Source of the DNA: Methylobacterium fujisawaense
GTDB lineage: Bacteria; Pseudomonadota; Alphaproteobacteria; Rhizobiales; Beijerinckiaceae
Reading direction: 5' to 3'
DNA length: 64,000 nucleotides
Assembly: GCF_014138435.1 (NCBI RefSeq)
Contig: NZ_JACJIM010000001.1
Coordinates: 959,172-1,023,171, forward strand
Translations under genes and position numbers: made by a program
Part shown: piece after piece, positions 1 through 8,376 of the stretch
Layout: the number at the start of each line of letters is the position of its first letter
How positions within the stretch are numbered: the first letter of the stretch is position 1
The notes under the pieces: model-generated
Database searches by the model: none
What the model saw: the letters and a program-made list of their open reading frames with translations, nothing else
Told to the model about the DNA's origin: nothing

Positions 1-1020
1 CCGGTCCACCCGAACGACCATTGCAACCGCGGCCAGTCCTCGAACGACACCTTCCCCACCGCCATGCACATCGCGGTGGCGCGGGAGATCCAGGGGCGCC
101 TGCTGCCGGCGCTCTCCCACCTGCACGGCGCGCTGGACGCCAAGGCCAAGGCGTTCGCGTCGATCGTCAAGATCGGCCGCACCCACCTGCAGGACGCGAC
201 GCCGGTCTCGCTGGGCCAGGAATTCTCCGGCTACGCCGCCCAGGTGGCGCTCGGCGGCTCGCGGGTCGCCGCGACCCTGCCGGGGGTCCTGGCGCTCGCC
301 CAGGGCGGCACCGCGGTCGGCACCGGCCTCAACGCCCATCCGGAATTCGCCGACCGCTTCGCCGCCAAGGTCGCGGAGCTGACCGGGCTGCCCTTCACCT
401 CCGCCGAGAACAAGTTCGAGGCGCTGGCCACCCACGACGCGCTGGTGTTCACGCAGGGCGCGCTCGCGGCCCTCGCCGCCGGCCTGTTCAAGATCGCCCA
501 GGACATCCGCTTCCTCGGCTCGGGCCCGCGCTCCGGCCTCGGCGAATTGTCGCTCCCTGAGAACGAGCCCGGCTCCTCGATCATGCCCGGCAAGGTCAAC
601 CCGACCCAGTGCGAGGCGCTGACCATGGTCTGCGCCCAGGTGATCGGCAACGGCACGACGGTGAGCTTCGCCGGCAGCCAGGGCAATTTCGAACTCAACG
701 TCTTCAAGCCGGTGATCGCCAACGCGGTGCTGCAATCGGTGCGGCTGCTCGCCGACGCGGCGGTGAGCTTCACCGACAATTGCGTCGTCGGCATCAAGGC
801 CAACGAGGACAAGATCGCCGACCTGATGAGCCGCTCGCTCATGCTGGTGACCGCGCTCGCCCCCTCGATCGGCTACGACAAGGCCGCCGAGATCGCCAAG
901 ACCGCGCACAAGAACGGCACCACCCTCAAGCAGGAGGCCCTGCGCCTCGGCTACGTCACCGAGGCGGAGTTCGAGCGCGTGGTCCGGCCGGAGACGATGC
1001 TGGCGCCGAGCGCCGACTGA
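1..1020 (+). CDS. fumC: Fumarate hydratase class II, C-terminal part
   Basis: This enzyme interconverts fumarate and (S)-malate in the TCA cycle, in the cytoplasm. The frame is open from base 1 and gives about 339 residues. FumC is usually about 460 residues, so the N-terminal quarter lies outside the window. The fragment begins at the [14 protein letters not shown] motif (nt 7-48). The fumarase/aspartase signature [11 protein letters not shown] is at nt 571-603. Homologues argininosuccinate lyase and aspartase share the fold, but the HPND and GKVNPTQCE context fits fumarase. It is followed by DUF4169 and ribbon-helix-helix genes, a neighbourhood I recall from Rhizobiales. The 5' end is missing only because of the window edge. 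Confidence 0.96.
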   Translation, partial: PVHPNDHCNRGQSSNDTFPTAMHIAVAREIQGRLLPALSHLHGALDAKAKAFASIVKIGRTHLQDATPVSLGQEFSGYAAQVALGGSRVAATLPGVLALAQGGTAVGTGLNAHPEFADRFAAKVAELTGLPFTSAENKFEALATHDALVFTQGALAALAAGLFKIAQDIRFLGSGPRSGLGELSLPENEPGSSIMPGKVNPTQCEALTMVCAQVIGNGTTVSFAGSQGNFELNVFKPVIANAVLQSVRLLADAAVSFTDNCVVGIKANEDKIADLMSRSLMLVTALAPSIGYDKAAEIAKTAHKNGTTLKQEALRLGYVTEAEFERVVRPETMLAPSAD

Positions 1021-1075
1021 TTGTTGTGTGACGTCCCGGCGCGGAGCCTCCCGCGCCGGTTACGGGAGGCGATCC

Positions 1076-1279
1076 GTGGCCGAGATCATCAATCTGCGCC
1101 AGATCCGCAAGGCGAAGGCCCGTGCCGAGGCCGACACGAAGGCCGAGGCCAACCGGATCGCCTTCGGCCAGACGAAGAAGGCCAAGACTCTCCAGCAGCG
1201 GCGCAAGGCCCTCGAGACCGAGCGCCACGAGGGCCATCGCCTCGCGCGGCACGAGCCGGATTCCGACCCGAACGCATGA
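1076..1279 (+). CDS. DUF4169 family small protein
   Basis: A 67-residue, highly charged protein (Lys/Arg/Glu/Ala-rich, mostly helical) beginning with V/MAEIINLRQIRKAKARAEA, the typical start of DUF4169 proteins. I chose GTG at 1076 because GGGAGG lies just upstream (about 1064-1069) and because the family begins with this MAEIINLR sequence. A longer reading from 1028 would add an Arg-rich stretch unlike the family. It sits 55 bp after fumC, and the RHH gene begins 11 bp after its stop, so the three are probably co-transcribed. Function is unknown. Confidence 0.85.
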   Translation: MAEIINLRQIRKAKARAEADTKAEANRIAFGQTKKAKTLQQRRKALETERHEGHRLARHEPDSDPNA

Positions 1280-1289
1280 TCCGCCTCCC

Positions 1290-1514
1290 GTGAGCGCCGG
1301 CCTCACCAAGCACTCCGTGATGATCGCCGGCCACCGCACCAGCGTGTCCCTGGAGGATCCGTTCTGGGCGGCGCTGCGGGAGATCGCGGAGGCGCGGGGC
1401 CAGTCCGTCCAGGCTCTCATCGGGGCGATCGATGCCGGGCGCGACGGACAGAACCTGTCTTCGGCGATCCGGGTCTTCGTCCTCGAAGCCGTCCGCGCGA
1501 TGCCGGAAACGTGA
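1290..1514 (+). CDS. Ribbon-helix-helix domain protein
   Basis: A 74-residue protein consisting almost entirely of one RHH_4-type domain. The beta strand is in KHSVMIAGHRTSVSLED, followed by two helices (FWAALREIAEARGQSVQAL and NLSSAIRVFVLEAVRAM). Such domains dimerise and bind DNA through the paired strand. GTG at 1290 is chosen as the start because the family begins shortly before this strand, and it lies 11 bp after the DUF4169 stop. It is the third gene of the fumC cluster. The target is unknown; local regulation is possible but not shown. Confidence 0.82.
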   Translation: MSAGLTKHSVMIAGHRTSVSLEDPFWAALREIAEARGQSVQALIGAIDAGRDGQNLSSAIRVFVLEAVRAMPET

Positions 1515-1595
1515 GCGCGTCGCGCCCTGTCCGATCTGCCGGTCCCGAATAGCTTGTGACGTGCGCGTGACAAAATCCCGCAGTCAGGAGATCCC

Positions 1596-2222
1596 ATGGC
1601 CACCCGAGAGCCGCTGCTCAGAACAATCCCGATCGCCGAGCTGCGCCCGACGCAGATGACGGTGGGCTACCGTGAAGTGGCGGAGAAGCGGCGGCGCTGG
1701 CGGGAATACGACGGCGAGAAGAAAGAGGAGTTCCTCGGCGCCCATATGATCCCGACGCTGCTCGGGCCGAAGAAGCGCCATTACATCATCGATCATCACC
1801 ACCTCTCCCGCGCCCTGCACGAGGAGGGGGTCGAGAGCGTGCTCGTCACCGTGGTGGCCGACCTGCACTACCTCGACAAGGACGCCTTCTGGACGGTGTG
1901 CGACCACAAATCCTGGGCGCATCCCTACGATGCCGAGGGCGTGCGCCAGCACTTCAAGGACATCCCGAAATCGGTCGATGCCCTGGCGGACGATCCCTAC
2001 CGCAGCCTCGCCGGCGAGCTGCGCCGGGCCGGCGGCTTCGCGAAGGATACCACCCCGTTCAGCGAGTTCCTGTGGGCCGACTTCCTGCGGCGGAACATCA
2101 AGGAGAAGCGGATCGAGGGCGACTTCTCCTCCGCCCTGGAGCGGGCGATGGCGCTGGCGAAATCCAAGGACGCCGACTACCTGCCCGGCTGGTGCGGACC
2201 GGTGACCCGCCCCATCCGCTAG
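1596..2222 (+). CDS. ParB-like (ParBc_2 type) nuclease-fold protein
   Basis: A 208-residue protein that I assign to the ParB-like nuclease family PF08857. Features supporting this are an N-terminal IPIAELRPTQMTVGYREV segment followed by the YIIDHHHLSRAL motif (about residues 65-76). The rest is a helical region with WAHPYD. Members are soluble proteins with a ParB N-terminal-like fold but without the helix-turn-helix and partner-binding regions of chromosomal ParB. No ParA gene is adjacent (the one at 33.9 kb is far away), so a chromosome-segregation role is unlikely. Biochemical function is unknown. Confidence 0.8.
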   Translation: MATREPLLRTIPIAELRPTQMTVGYREVAEKRRRWREYDGEKKEEFLGAHMIPTLLGPKKRHYIIDHHHLSRALHEEGVESVLVTVVADLHYLDKDAFWTVCDHKSWAHPYDAEGVRQHFKDIPKSVDALADDPYRSLAGELRRAGGFAKDTTPFSEFLWADFLRRNIKEKRIEGDFSSALERAMALAKSKDADYLPGWCGPVTRPIR

Positions 2223-2366
2223 GGCGCCGCCGGGTCGTCGCGGTGGATCCGCCCGACCGTTTCGCGTGACGCGGCGGGCTGTCTGCCCGAAAAACGCCCC
2301 GCCCCTGGGCGAGGTTCGGGGGGGCCGCCCGCGCCCGCCCCCTCCAGCCGGACGAACAGCCCCCGC

Positions 2367-3287
2367 ATGCCGATGCCGCGTTTCGCCCCGAGCCTCGCGC
2401 TCGCCGCCCTGCTCCTGCCCGCCGCCGCGCAGGCCCAGGATCGCGGTAGCGTCAATCCGAAGCCCCTGCCGCCCCTGGAGCATCCGGACGCGCCCTCGAC
2501 GCCCGCCAAGGCGCTGTTCGGGCGCGTCACCAAGGCGGCCTCCGGGCCGGCGCACATCTACGGCTTCTATGCCAAGGGCTGCTTCTCCGGGGGTGAGGCG
2601 CTGCCGCTGGACGGTCCGAACTGGCAGGTCATGCGCCCGTCCCGCAACCGGATGTGGGGCACGCCCTACCTCGTCGATTTCATCGAGCGCCTGTCGCAGA
2701 AGGCGGCCCGGGTCGGCTGGCCCGGCCTCCTCGTGGGCGACATGGCCCAGCCCCGGGGCGGCCCGATGATCACCGGCCACGCCTCGCACCAGATCGGCAT
2801 CGACGCCGATGTCTGGCTGACGCCGATGCCCGACCACCGCATGAGCCGGGCGGAGCGCGAGGAGACCTCGGCCACCGACATGGTCCGCCGCGACCGCCTC
2901 GACATCGATCCGGAGGTCTGGACGCCGACGCACCTGCAACTGATCAAGGTCACCGCCGAGCAGCCGGAGGTGGAGCGCATCTTCGTCAACGCGGCGATCA
3001 AGAAGGCGCTGTGCCGCGACGCCGCGGGCAGCCGCTGGATGTCCAAGGTGCGCCCGATGTACGGGCACAATTACCACTACCATATCCGGCTCGCCTGTCC
3101 GGCCGGCCAGGAGGATTGCCAGCCGCAGGGCGCGCCGCCGCCGGGCGACGGCTGCGACGACCTCAGCTACTGGTTCTCGGATGCGGTGCTGCATCCGAAG
3201 CCCCCGAAGGTGCCGCCGAAACCCAAGCCCGCCATGACCATGGCCGCGCTCCCCAACGCCTGCCGGGCGGTTCTGAAGGCGCCGTAG
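2367..3287 (+). CDS. mepA: Penicillin-insensitive murein endopeptidase
   Basis: This periplasmic zinc peptidase cuts D-Ala-meso-DAP cross-bridges in peptidoglycan. Residues 1-23 form a signal peptide (MPMPRFAPSLALAALLLPAA, then AQAQD). The metal ligands of the LAS/MepA family are visible in GHASHQIGIDADVW (nt about 2776-2817) and in GHNYHYHIRLACP (about 3064-3102). Its 306 residues are somewhat longer than the E. coli enzyme (about 274), with a Pro/Lys-rich tail. No operon partner is evident; the next plus-strand gene is a 53-residue membrane peptide. Confidence 0.93.
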   Translation: MPMPRFAPSLALAALLLPAAAQAQDRGSVNPKPLPPLEHPDAPSTPAKALFGRVTKAASGPAHIYGFYAKGCFSGGEALPLDGPNWQVMRPSRNRMWGTPYLVDFIERLSQKAARVGWPGLLVGDMAQPRGGPMITGHASHQIGIDADVWLTPMPDHRMSRAEREETSATDMVRRDRLDIDPEVWTPTHLQLIKVTAEQPEVERIFVNAAIKKALCRDAAGSRWMSKVRPMYGHNYHYHIRLACPAGQEDCQPQGAPPPGDGCDDLSYWFSDAVLHPKPPKVPPKPKPAMTMAALPNACRAVLKAP

Positions 3288-3452
3288 GGCGGAGGCGCGG
3301 AGGCGGGGCGGCCGCCATCGCGGGCGAGGCGACCCGTCCGCGCGCCACCCGCGCTGACGGTGGCACCGCCGAGGGGATGAGCGGCGCGGAAACGATCCGC
3401 CCGGCGAGACTGGTCGCTCGGCGCGCCGGACGCGATGTGCTAACGCCTGCGG

Positions 3453-3614
3453 ATGCCCCGCTGGCTCTTCATCCTCTTCGCGACCGCCGTCGCCCTCTCG
3501 GTGCTGGGCAGCGTGCTGATCGTGCTCCGCAGCCCGAACAGCACGCCGCCGCCGCACGGCAGCGCCGCCCCGTTGCCGGGCCCGCAGACGCGGCCCGACG
3601 GACGGAGCCCGTGA
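3453..3614 (+). CDS. Small single-pass membrane protein, hypothetical
   Basis: A 53-codon reading frame beginning MPRWLFILFATAVALSVLGS. One hydrophobic helix (about residues 4-26) is followed by a Pro/Ser/Gly-rich tail with no further structure. The stop codon lies three bases from the end of convergent msrA, a tight packing that suggests a real gene. No clear Shine-Dalgarno is visible upstream (GCCTGCGG). I do not recognise a family; a small envelope peptide is the simplest reading. Confidence 0.5.
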   Translation: MPRWLFILFATAVALSVLGSVLIVLRSPNSTPPPHGSAAPLPGPQTRPDGRSP

Positions 3615-3617
3615 GGC

Positions 3618-4274
3618 TCAGGCGGCGACGCCGGTTCCCACCGGGCAGCTGACGCCGGTGCCGCCCAGGCCGCAATAGCCCGCCGGGTTCTTGGCGAGGT
3701 ACTGCTGGTGGTAGGCCTCCGCGAAATAGAACCGCTCCAGCGGCTTGATCTCGGTGGTGACGTCGGGGAAGCCGCGCGTCCGGAGCGCCTCGGCGTAGGC
3801 GTCGCGCACGGCCCGGGCCGTGGCCTCCTGGTCGGGGCCGACGGTGTAGATGCCGGAGCGGTACTGCGTGCCGACATCGTTGCCCTGGCGCATGCCCTGC
3901 GTCGGGTCGTGGCTCTCGAAGAAGGTCCGCAGCACCGCCTCCCGGGACAGCACCGCCGGATCGAAGGCCACCAGCACGACCTCGTTGTGGCCGGTCTGGC
4001 CGGTGCAGACTTCCTCGTAGGTGGGGTTCGGCGTGTAGCCGCCGGCATAGCCGACCGCCGTCACGAACACGCCCTCGGGCAGTTGCCAGAACCGCCGCTC
4101 GGCGCCCCAGAAGCATCCGAGCCCCAGCACGATCGTCTCGATGCCCGGCGGATACGGCCCCTTGAGCGGGTTGCCGTTGACGAAATGCGTCTCGGCTGTC
4201 GGGACCGGCGTCGGGCGGCCCGGCAGGGCGTCGGCCGGGGCCGGCATTTCGGGACGCTTGCGGAACGAAAACAT
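3618..4274 (-). CDS. msrA: Peptide-methionine (S)-S-oxide reductase
   Basis: MsrA reduces methionine-S-sulfoxide in proteins and free methionine, using thioredoxin. The catalytic motif GCFWGAE has its Cys at about residue 54. The C-terminal region [15 protein letters not shown] carries candidate recycling cysteines. It has 218 residues, normal for the family. ATG at 4274 is used; the frame is open further upstream but that part is unlike the family. It is transcribed away from the LOV photoreceptor gene, with 187 bp between the two starts. A link to photo-oxidative stress is possible but inferred. Confidence 0.95.
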   Translation of the reverse strand: MFSFRKRPEMPAPADALPGRPTPVPTAETHFVNGNPLKGPYPPGIETIVLGLGCFWGAERRFWQLPEGVFVTAVGYAGGYTPNPTYEEVCTGQTGHNEVVLVAFDPAVLSREAVLRTFFESHDPTQGMRQGNDVGTQYRSGIYTVGPDQEATARAVRDAYAEALRTRGFPDVTTEIKPLERFYFAEAYHQQYLAKNPAGYCGLGGTGVSCPVGTGVAA

Positions 4275-4461
4275 CGGCTTGCCTTCCGGTGTCGAACTCC
4301 CGCCGATATGGGGAGGCGGAGGCGGCCAGAAAAGCGTTCGGCGGCCCGGCGACGCGAAACCTTGACGCGAGACTGGACCTCGGACGCGAATTCCGGCTTG
4401 TACCCCCGAGAGACACTGATCGAATGGCCGCTCCGAGCGGCGTTGGGAAGGGCTGATCCGC

Positions 4462-4956
4462 ATGGAGACGGGCGGGACTGCCACGAGCCACGTGCCGGAC
4501 AATGTGAAGGTGGGGTCGCAGCGGGGCGATCCGTTCGCCGCAGCCGTGCGCGCGACGCGGATGCCGATGATCATCACGGATCCGGCCCAGCACGACAACC
4601 CGATCGTCTTCGTGAACGACGCCTTCCTGACGCTGACCGGCTATACCCGGATGGAGGTGATCGGCCGCAACTGCCGCTTCCTGCAGGGTCCCGAAACCGA
4701 GGCGGAGGCCGTCGATCGCCTGCGCGAGGCCATCCGGCGGGAGGAGGACATCCGGGTCGACCTCCTCAACTATCGCAAGGACGGCTCGACCTTCCAGAAC
4801 GCCCTCTATGTCGGGCCGGTGCGGGATGAGGCGGACCGGGTCGTCTACTTCTTCGCCTCGCAGTTCGACGTCAGCGAGCGCTACGCGCTGACCGCCGAGG
4901 TCGAACGGCTGAAGGGGGCGCTGGCGGAGGCCGAGGCCCGGCTCGCGGGCCGTTAG
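4462..4956 (+). CDS. Short LOV (blue-light) photoreceptor protein
   Basis: A 164-residue protein made of one PAS/LOV core (about residues 25-140) with a short N-cap and a C-terminal coiled-coil-like helix ([20 protein letters not shown]). The LOV signature GRNCRFLQ is present, with the flavin-adduct cysteine at about residue 71. [10 protein letters not shown] precedes it and [11 protein letters not shown] follows, as in true LOV domains that bind FMN. No kinase, HTH or other output domain is present, so it belongs to the 'short LOV' class and must signal through partners or dimerisation. It is divergent from msrA. Light sensing is inferred from the motif. Confidence 0.93.
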   Translation: METGGTATSHVPDNVKVGSQRGDPFAAAVRATRMPMIITDPAQHDNPIVFVNDAFLTLTGYTRMEVIGRNCRFLQGPETEAEAVDRLREAIRREEDIRVDLLNYRKDGSTFQNALYVGPVRDEADRVVYFFASQFDVSERYALTAEVERLKGALAEAEARLAGR

Positions 4957-4992
4957 GCCGCGCCCGAGCGCCAGGGCTTCGTCATTACTTCG

Positions 4993-5313
4993 TCAGGGCT
5001 TCGTCAGGAAGCCGATCGGCTCGCGGCCCGGCTGGCCGAGCCAGAGCAGCACCGCGCCGAGCCCCAGGCCGATCAGGGAGGCCGGCGCCAGGGTGAGCGG
5101 CAGGCCCAGGATGTGCCAGAGCCAGGGCGCCGCCCCCTCCACGCTGCCCTGCAGGGCGCTGGCCTTGTCCTTGAACAGGGTGGCGATCACGTCGGAGAGG
5201 GGCGTCACCCGCAGGCCGTTGTTGGCGATGGAACGGGCGCCGTCATAGATCAGCGCGACGAAGCCGCCGGCCATCAGCAGGAAGCCCAGGACGCGGGCCA
5301 GGAAGCGGAACAT
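4993..5313 (-). CDS. Conserved small membrane protein
   Basis: A 106-residue protein with two hydrophobic segments (about residues 4-24 and 70-95) flanking a polar loop that contains YDGARSIANNGL. This pattern resembles a short inner-membrane protein common in Rhizobiales whose function is not established. ATG at 5313 gives a natural N-terminus (MFRFLARVLGFLLMAGGF). Longer upstream readings are low-complexity and unlikely. The gene is convergent with the LOV gene, and its stop lies 36 bp from that gene's end. Confidence 0.72.
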   Translation of the reverse strand: MFRFLARVLGFLLMAGGFVALIYDGARSIANNGLRVTPLSDVIATLFKDKASALQGSVEGAAPWLWHILGLPLTLAPASLIGLGLGAVLLWLGQPGREPIGFLTKP

Positions 5314-5533
5314 CGCGGGGCCTTCTGAGCCTTGCCTTACGGACCGTTTGGGCTTTCGCCGGCGCGCCCGAGGGCGCCCGCCCCGGGAGTATGGGTCCGG
5401 ACCGCAAGGTGCAAGCGCCAGCGGCGCGTCTGCGGCGCGGCCGGGGCGAGCGTCGATCCGCGCGGTTGCCGGGTCGCCGGGCCCGTGCCACAGGCTCGCC
5501 CCGCGGCGGCGGGCCGCGGGAGAGCGGTCGACC

Positions 5534-6211
5534 TTGAACGCGCGCGCGACGAATCTCGGCCTCGTGATCTTCGATTGCGATGGCGTTCTGGTGGACAGCG
5601 AGCCCCTGAGCCTCGCCTGCTTGACGGCCGGACTGAACCGGATCGGCGTCGATATCGACTTCGCCACCGTGCGGGCCCGCTTCACCGGCACCGCGATGCC
5701 CTCGATCATGGCCCATATCGCCAGCGACTACGGGGTCGCCGCCCCCGCCGGCTTCGTCGAGGCGGTGAAGGCCGAGACCCTGGCGCTGTTCGACGCGGAG
5801 CTGCGGGCGATGCGCGGCGTCGCCGAGGCGGTCGCCGCCGTGGGCCTGCCGGTCTGCGTCGCGTCGAGCAGCGACCCGGTGCGGCTGCGCCATTCCCTGA
5901 CCCTGACCGGGCTGCTGCCGCTGTTCGGCGAGCACGTCTTCTCCTCGGCCCAGGTGGCACGGGGCAAGCCGTTCCCCGACCTGTTCCTGTTTGCCGCCGC
6001 GCGCATGGGCGCCGCTCCGGCCGCCTGCCTGGTGATCGAGGACAGCGTGCCCGGCGTCACGGCGGCCCGGAGCGCCGGCATGCGGGTGGCGGGCTTCACC
6101 GGGGGCGGCCATTGGGGGCACGACCCGGCGGGCACCGGCCTCGCGGAGGCCGGCGCGACCCGGATCTTCTCGGACTTCTCCGACCTCGCCGCGGTGATCG
6201 CCGCCGCCTGA
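5534..6211 (+). CDS. HAD-superfamily phosphatase (beta-PGM/CbbY-like)
   Basis: A 225-residue hydrolase of HAD subfamily I. Motif I is FDCDGVLVDSEP (Asp nucleophile about residue 14, acid/base Asp 16). Motif II is VASSSD. The motif III lysine is in GKPFPDLF, and motif IV is VIEDSVPGVTAA. An alpha-helical cap lies between motifs I and II. It probably dephosphorylates a small sugar-phosphate or phosphoglycolate-like substrate; the exact one cannot be read from sequence. The TTG at 5534 is chosen because it lies close to motif I and GGGAG occurs about 11 bases upstream. An ATG-like start at 5348 would add a low-complexity Arg/Pro-rich extension. Confidence 0.85.
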   Translation: MNARATNLGLVIFDCDGVLVDSEPLSLACLTAGLNRIGVDIDFATVRARFTGTAMPSIMAHIASDYGVAAPAGFVEAVKAETLALFDAELRAMRGVAEAVAAVGLPVCVASSSDPVRLRHSLTLTGLLPLFGEHVFSSAQVARGKPFPDLFLFAAARMGAAPAACLVIEDSVPGVTAARSAGMRVAGFTGGGHWGHDPAGTGLAEAGATRIFSDFSDLAAVIAAA

Positions 6212-6460
6212 ACGATCCCGCCTCCCCCGAGCGCGGCCGGCACCGGATTCCTGCCAGGCGGGCACCGAAAATCGGAAGTCCGTTCCGTTGACGGTGTGCG
6301 GCGCCACGCCCATTTTCAGGGTGCCGGCCGGGCTGAACGCCCGGGCGCTCCGCCGGTCCGGCCGCGGTGATTTGAGAAGCGTAGCTTGCGCCGCGTGATC
6401 AAACGCTAAAGCACTGCGACGGCCCCGTGCCGCGCGGTCCTTCAGTCTGGAGGACATCCG

Positions 6461-6544
6461 ATGGTCCTGCGAACACCGTCCCTTCGACACCCGCTCCTGA
6501 ACGCGCCCTGCTGCCCCGCCGCCCGTCGGCGCTGTCGACGCTAG
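6461..6544 (+). CDS. Tiny Cys/Arg-rich ORF, possible leader peptide
   Basis: A 27-codon frame preceded by a strong ribosome binding site (CTGGAGG, about 7 bases before ATG). The product has a CCPAARRRCRR C-terminal end. It is 72 bp upstream of the next hypothetical gene. Size, position and the clustered Cys and Arg codons would suit a translated leader or attenuator peptide. I see no clear terminator/antiterminator pair, and the ORF could be fortuitous in this GC-rich DNA. Confidence 0.3.
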   Translation: MVLRTPSLRHPLLNAPCCPAARRRCRR

Positions 6545-6616
6545 CCCCGCCGACCGTCCGCAGCAGCCCACGCGATCCGGCACGGCGATATGCCGGCCCA
6601 GGGAGTTCCCAGTCCG

Positions 6617-6904
6617 ATGCACAGTCTCGCAGAGTTCCAGCCCGAAAACCGTCCCGATTTCGCAGACCCGGCCATCGGGCCTGCCGAACCGGCCCGGGTG
6701 ATCGAGATCGGTGAGGTCACCGCCGGGATCGCCGTGCCCGAGGGGCGCGGCGTCCGGTTCTTCTCATCGGCGCGCGCGTTCGACGGTCTCGACGGCGCCG
6801 TGTTCCGCACGGCCGAGCAGGCGGCCCGGGCAGCCCGCGCGCGCATGCGTACCCCGAGCCGGCCGGCCGCGCGGGCGCATCGCCCCGCGCTGCGCCGGGC
6901 CTGA
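6617..6904 (+). CDS. Hypothetical protein, 95 residues
   Basis: The protein has a sensible soluble N-terminal two-thirds (MHSLAEFQPENRPDFADPA, then VIEIGEVTAGIAVPEGRGVRFFSSARAFDGLDG). It ends in a basic Arg/Ala-rich tail. I chose ATG at 6617, with GGGAG about 11 bases upstream; an in-frame ATG at 6590 would add nine residues. No family is recognised. The middle part looks like a small beta-rich domain, and the tail could bind nucleic acid or be disordered. It is convergent with ialB. Confidence 0.55.
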   Translation: MHSLAEFQPENRPDFADPAIGPAEPARVIEIGEVTAGIAVPEGRGVRFFSSARAFDGLDGAVFRTAEQAARAARARMRTPSRPAARAHRPALRRA

Positions 6905-6924
6905 CCCGCGCGCCACCCCGCGCG

Positions 6925-7644
6925 CTACCGGCCGCACTCGTCGCGGGTGCGCTTCAGGGCCTCCGCGAACCCGCCGAGGGCGTATTCGTCGCTCGTCGGG
7001 TTCCCGCGCAGCGAGGTGGTCTTGATCACGAGCTTGGGGTTGCGGGCGCTCATCTCCGAGACGACCCGCGCCTCCTCGGCGGGGTTCTGCAGCCAGGCAT
7101 TGCCGTCCTTCACCACGAGGCCGTAGCGGCTGGCGCCGAGGTTGAGGCTCGGATCGGTGGGCGCGGCCGCGGAGCCGGGCTTGATCTGGGAGGCCGCGGG
7201 CTTCGACGGGAAGCCCAGCATCACCGCCACCTCGTTCTGGACGTTCTCGCCCTTGCGCACACTCACGAACAGATAGGCGGTGTCGCGCTTCAGGGTCTTG
7301 GGCGAGCGCGTCTGCGGCTGCGCGATGGCGTAGCAGAGCTTGTTGCGGCCGTCGCCGTTCACGAACACGTTCCAGTCGCCGAAGATCGCCACCGGCGTGG
7401 CCTGCTGCATGCCGGGCGGCGTCGCCGCCTTCTCCGCGCGCTTGGCCCGCTCGCGCCCATGCCGCCGCCCCCGGCGGCTCGGGGCCGCGTCGCCGCCCCC
7501 GGCATCCGGGGCCTGCGCCACCTCCTGGGCATGGGCCGTCGTCGCCGACAGGCCGACCCCGCCGAGCAAACCGGTGGCCAGCCCGGATGCGAGCAGGGCG
7601 AGAGCTCCGACCGGGAGCGAGCGGGAAACGCGGACCATCTTCAC
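6925..7644 (-). CDS. ialB: Invasion-associated locus B (IalB) family protein
   Basis: A 239-residue periplasmic protein with an N-terminal signal peptide ending near TTAHAQE (about residue 40). A basic low-complexity linker (RRGRRHGRERAKRAEKAA) follows, then an IalB domain from about residue 80 (IFGDWNVFVNGDGRNKLCYAI to the C-terminal DECGR). The two Cys of the domain are likely disulfide-bonded. IalB proteins were named in Bartonella but are common in free-living Rhizobiales, where their role is unclear. The name does not imply virulence here. Confidence 0.88.
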   Translation of the reverse strand: MKMVRVSRSLPVGALALLASGLATGLLGGVGLSATTAHAQEVAQAPDAGGGDAAPSRRGRRHGRERAKRAEKAATPPGMQQATPVAIFGDWNVFVNGDGRNKLCYAIAQPQTRSPKTLKRDTAYLFVSVRKGENVQNEVAVMLGFPSKPAASQIKPGSAAAPTDPSLNLGASRYGLVVKDGNAWLQNPAEEARVVSEMSARNPKLVIKTTSLRGNPTSDEYALGGFAEALKRTRDECGR

Positions 7645-7746
7645 TTCCTGACGACGGGCGGCTCCGTCAGGAGCCGGACCGGGGATCGGGATTAGTGAAG
7701 CTTGCGTAAAACGTCGGCAAGATGGCGAGGCCGGATCTCTCGAACA

Positions 7747-8028
7747 TCAGACCGCGCGGGCTTCCGTCGCCCGGGCTGCGATCAGTCCGGCCGGAACCGG
7801 CAGCGGCTCGACCGCCTGGCCGGCCGGGACCGCGATCGCGTCCGGCTGGGCCGGCGCGGCGCGCTTGCGGGGCGGATCGTTGTAGGGCGTGTTGTAGCCC
7901 TTGCGGACCGCGGCCCAGTAGGATTCGCGCGTCAGGCCAGACCCGGTCAACGCGGCGTCGATCATCGCCGTGGCATGCGCCGCGAAATCCGGCACGTCCT
8001 CCGGGTTAAGCCAACTCTCGACAGGCAT
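7747..8028 (-). CDS. Hypothetical protein, 93 residues
   Basis: A small soluble protein starting MPVESWLNPEDVPDFAAHAT. A helical N-terminal half contains the motif YWAAVRKGYNTPYNDPP, and the tail is Ala/Pro-rich and probably disordered. No signal peptide or membrane segment. I do not recognise the family. It stands alone, on the same strand as ialB, with about 100 bp between them. Confidence 0.5.
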   Translation of the reverse strand: MPVESWLNPEDVPDFAAHATAMIDAALTGSGLTRESYWAAVRKGYNTPYNDPPRKRAAPAQPDAIAVPAGQAVEPLPVPAGLIAARATEARAV

Positions 8029-8376
8029 CCTGCGAACTCCGATCCGAACGGCGAAGCTTGTAGCTGAGCGGACTTATCCAGACGCTGAACGCGCGGGTGG
8101 GCAGAGGGTTGCAATGCACAATTTTGATGGGCGCTGTGGATGACCGGGCGCCCGTCATCGGGCACGAGGCGACGGCCTCGGGGGCGCGCCGGACCGGAGT
8201 CCCTCAGGGCTTACGGACGCGGTCCGTCGTCGGATCGAGGAGACCGGGGCGCCCTCTTGGAGGCGGAGCGGCTCGCGGGACCGCCTCCAGCCCGTCTTAT
8301 GCCCGGTGAGCATCGAGCCACCGGGCGCCCCGCCAGGGGTGCCGGGGAGGGCCGGGCCCCCGCGAGTCGCACAGGC
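8029..8376. other. Intergenic stretch without a supported gene
   Basis: About 350 bp between the 93-residue hypothetical gene and argH, both on the minus strand. Open frames here look like GC-rich shadows. The part next to argH carries a hairpin annotated separately; the part next to the hypothetical gene should hold its promoter, but I see no convincing -35/-10 pair. Confidence 0.5.
8301..8326 (-). terminator. Hairpin downstream of argH
   Basis: Perfect 8-bp arms, GCCCGGTG and CACCGGGC, with a 10-base loop, 51 bp past the argH stop. There is no U-tract, so this is a candidate terminator or RNA 3'-end stabiliser only. Confidence 0.4.

Noticed and set aside
1584..3557. 657-residue minus-strand frame opposite the ParB-like and mepA genes
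   Set aside because: Repetitive Arg/Gly/His composition and no domain; the plus-strand genes have clear families, signal peptide and catalytic motifs.
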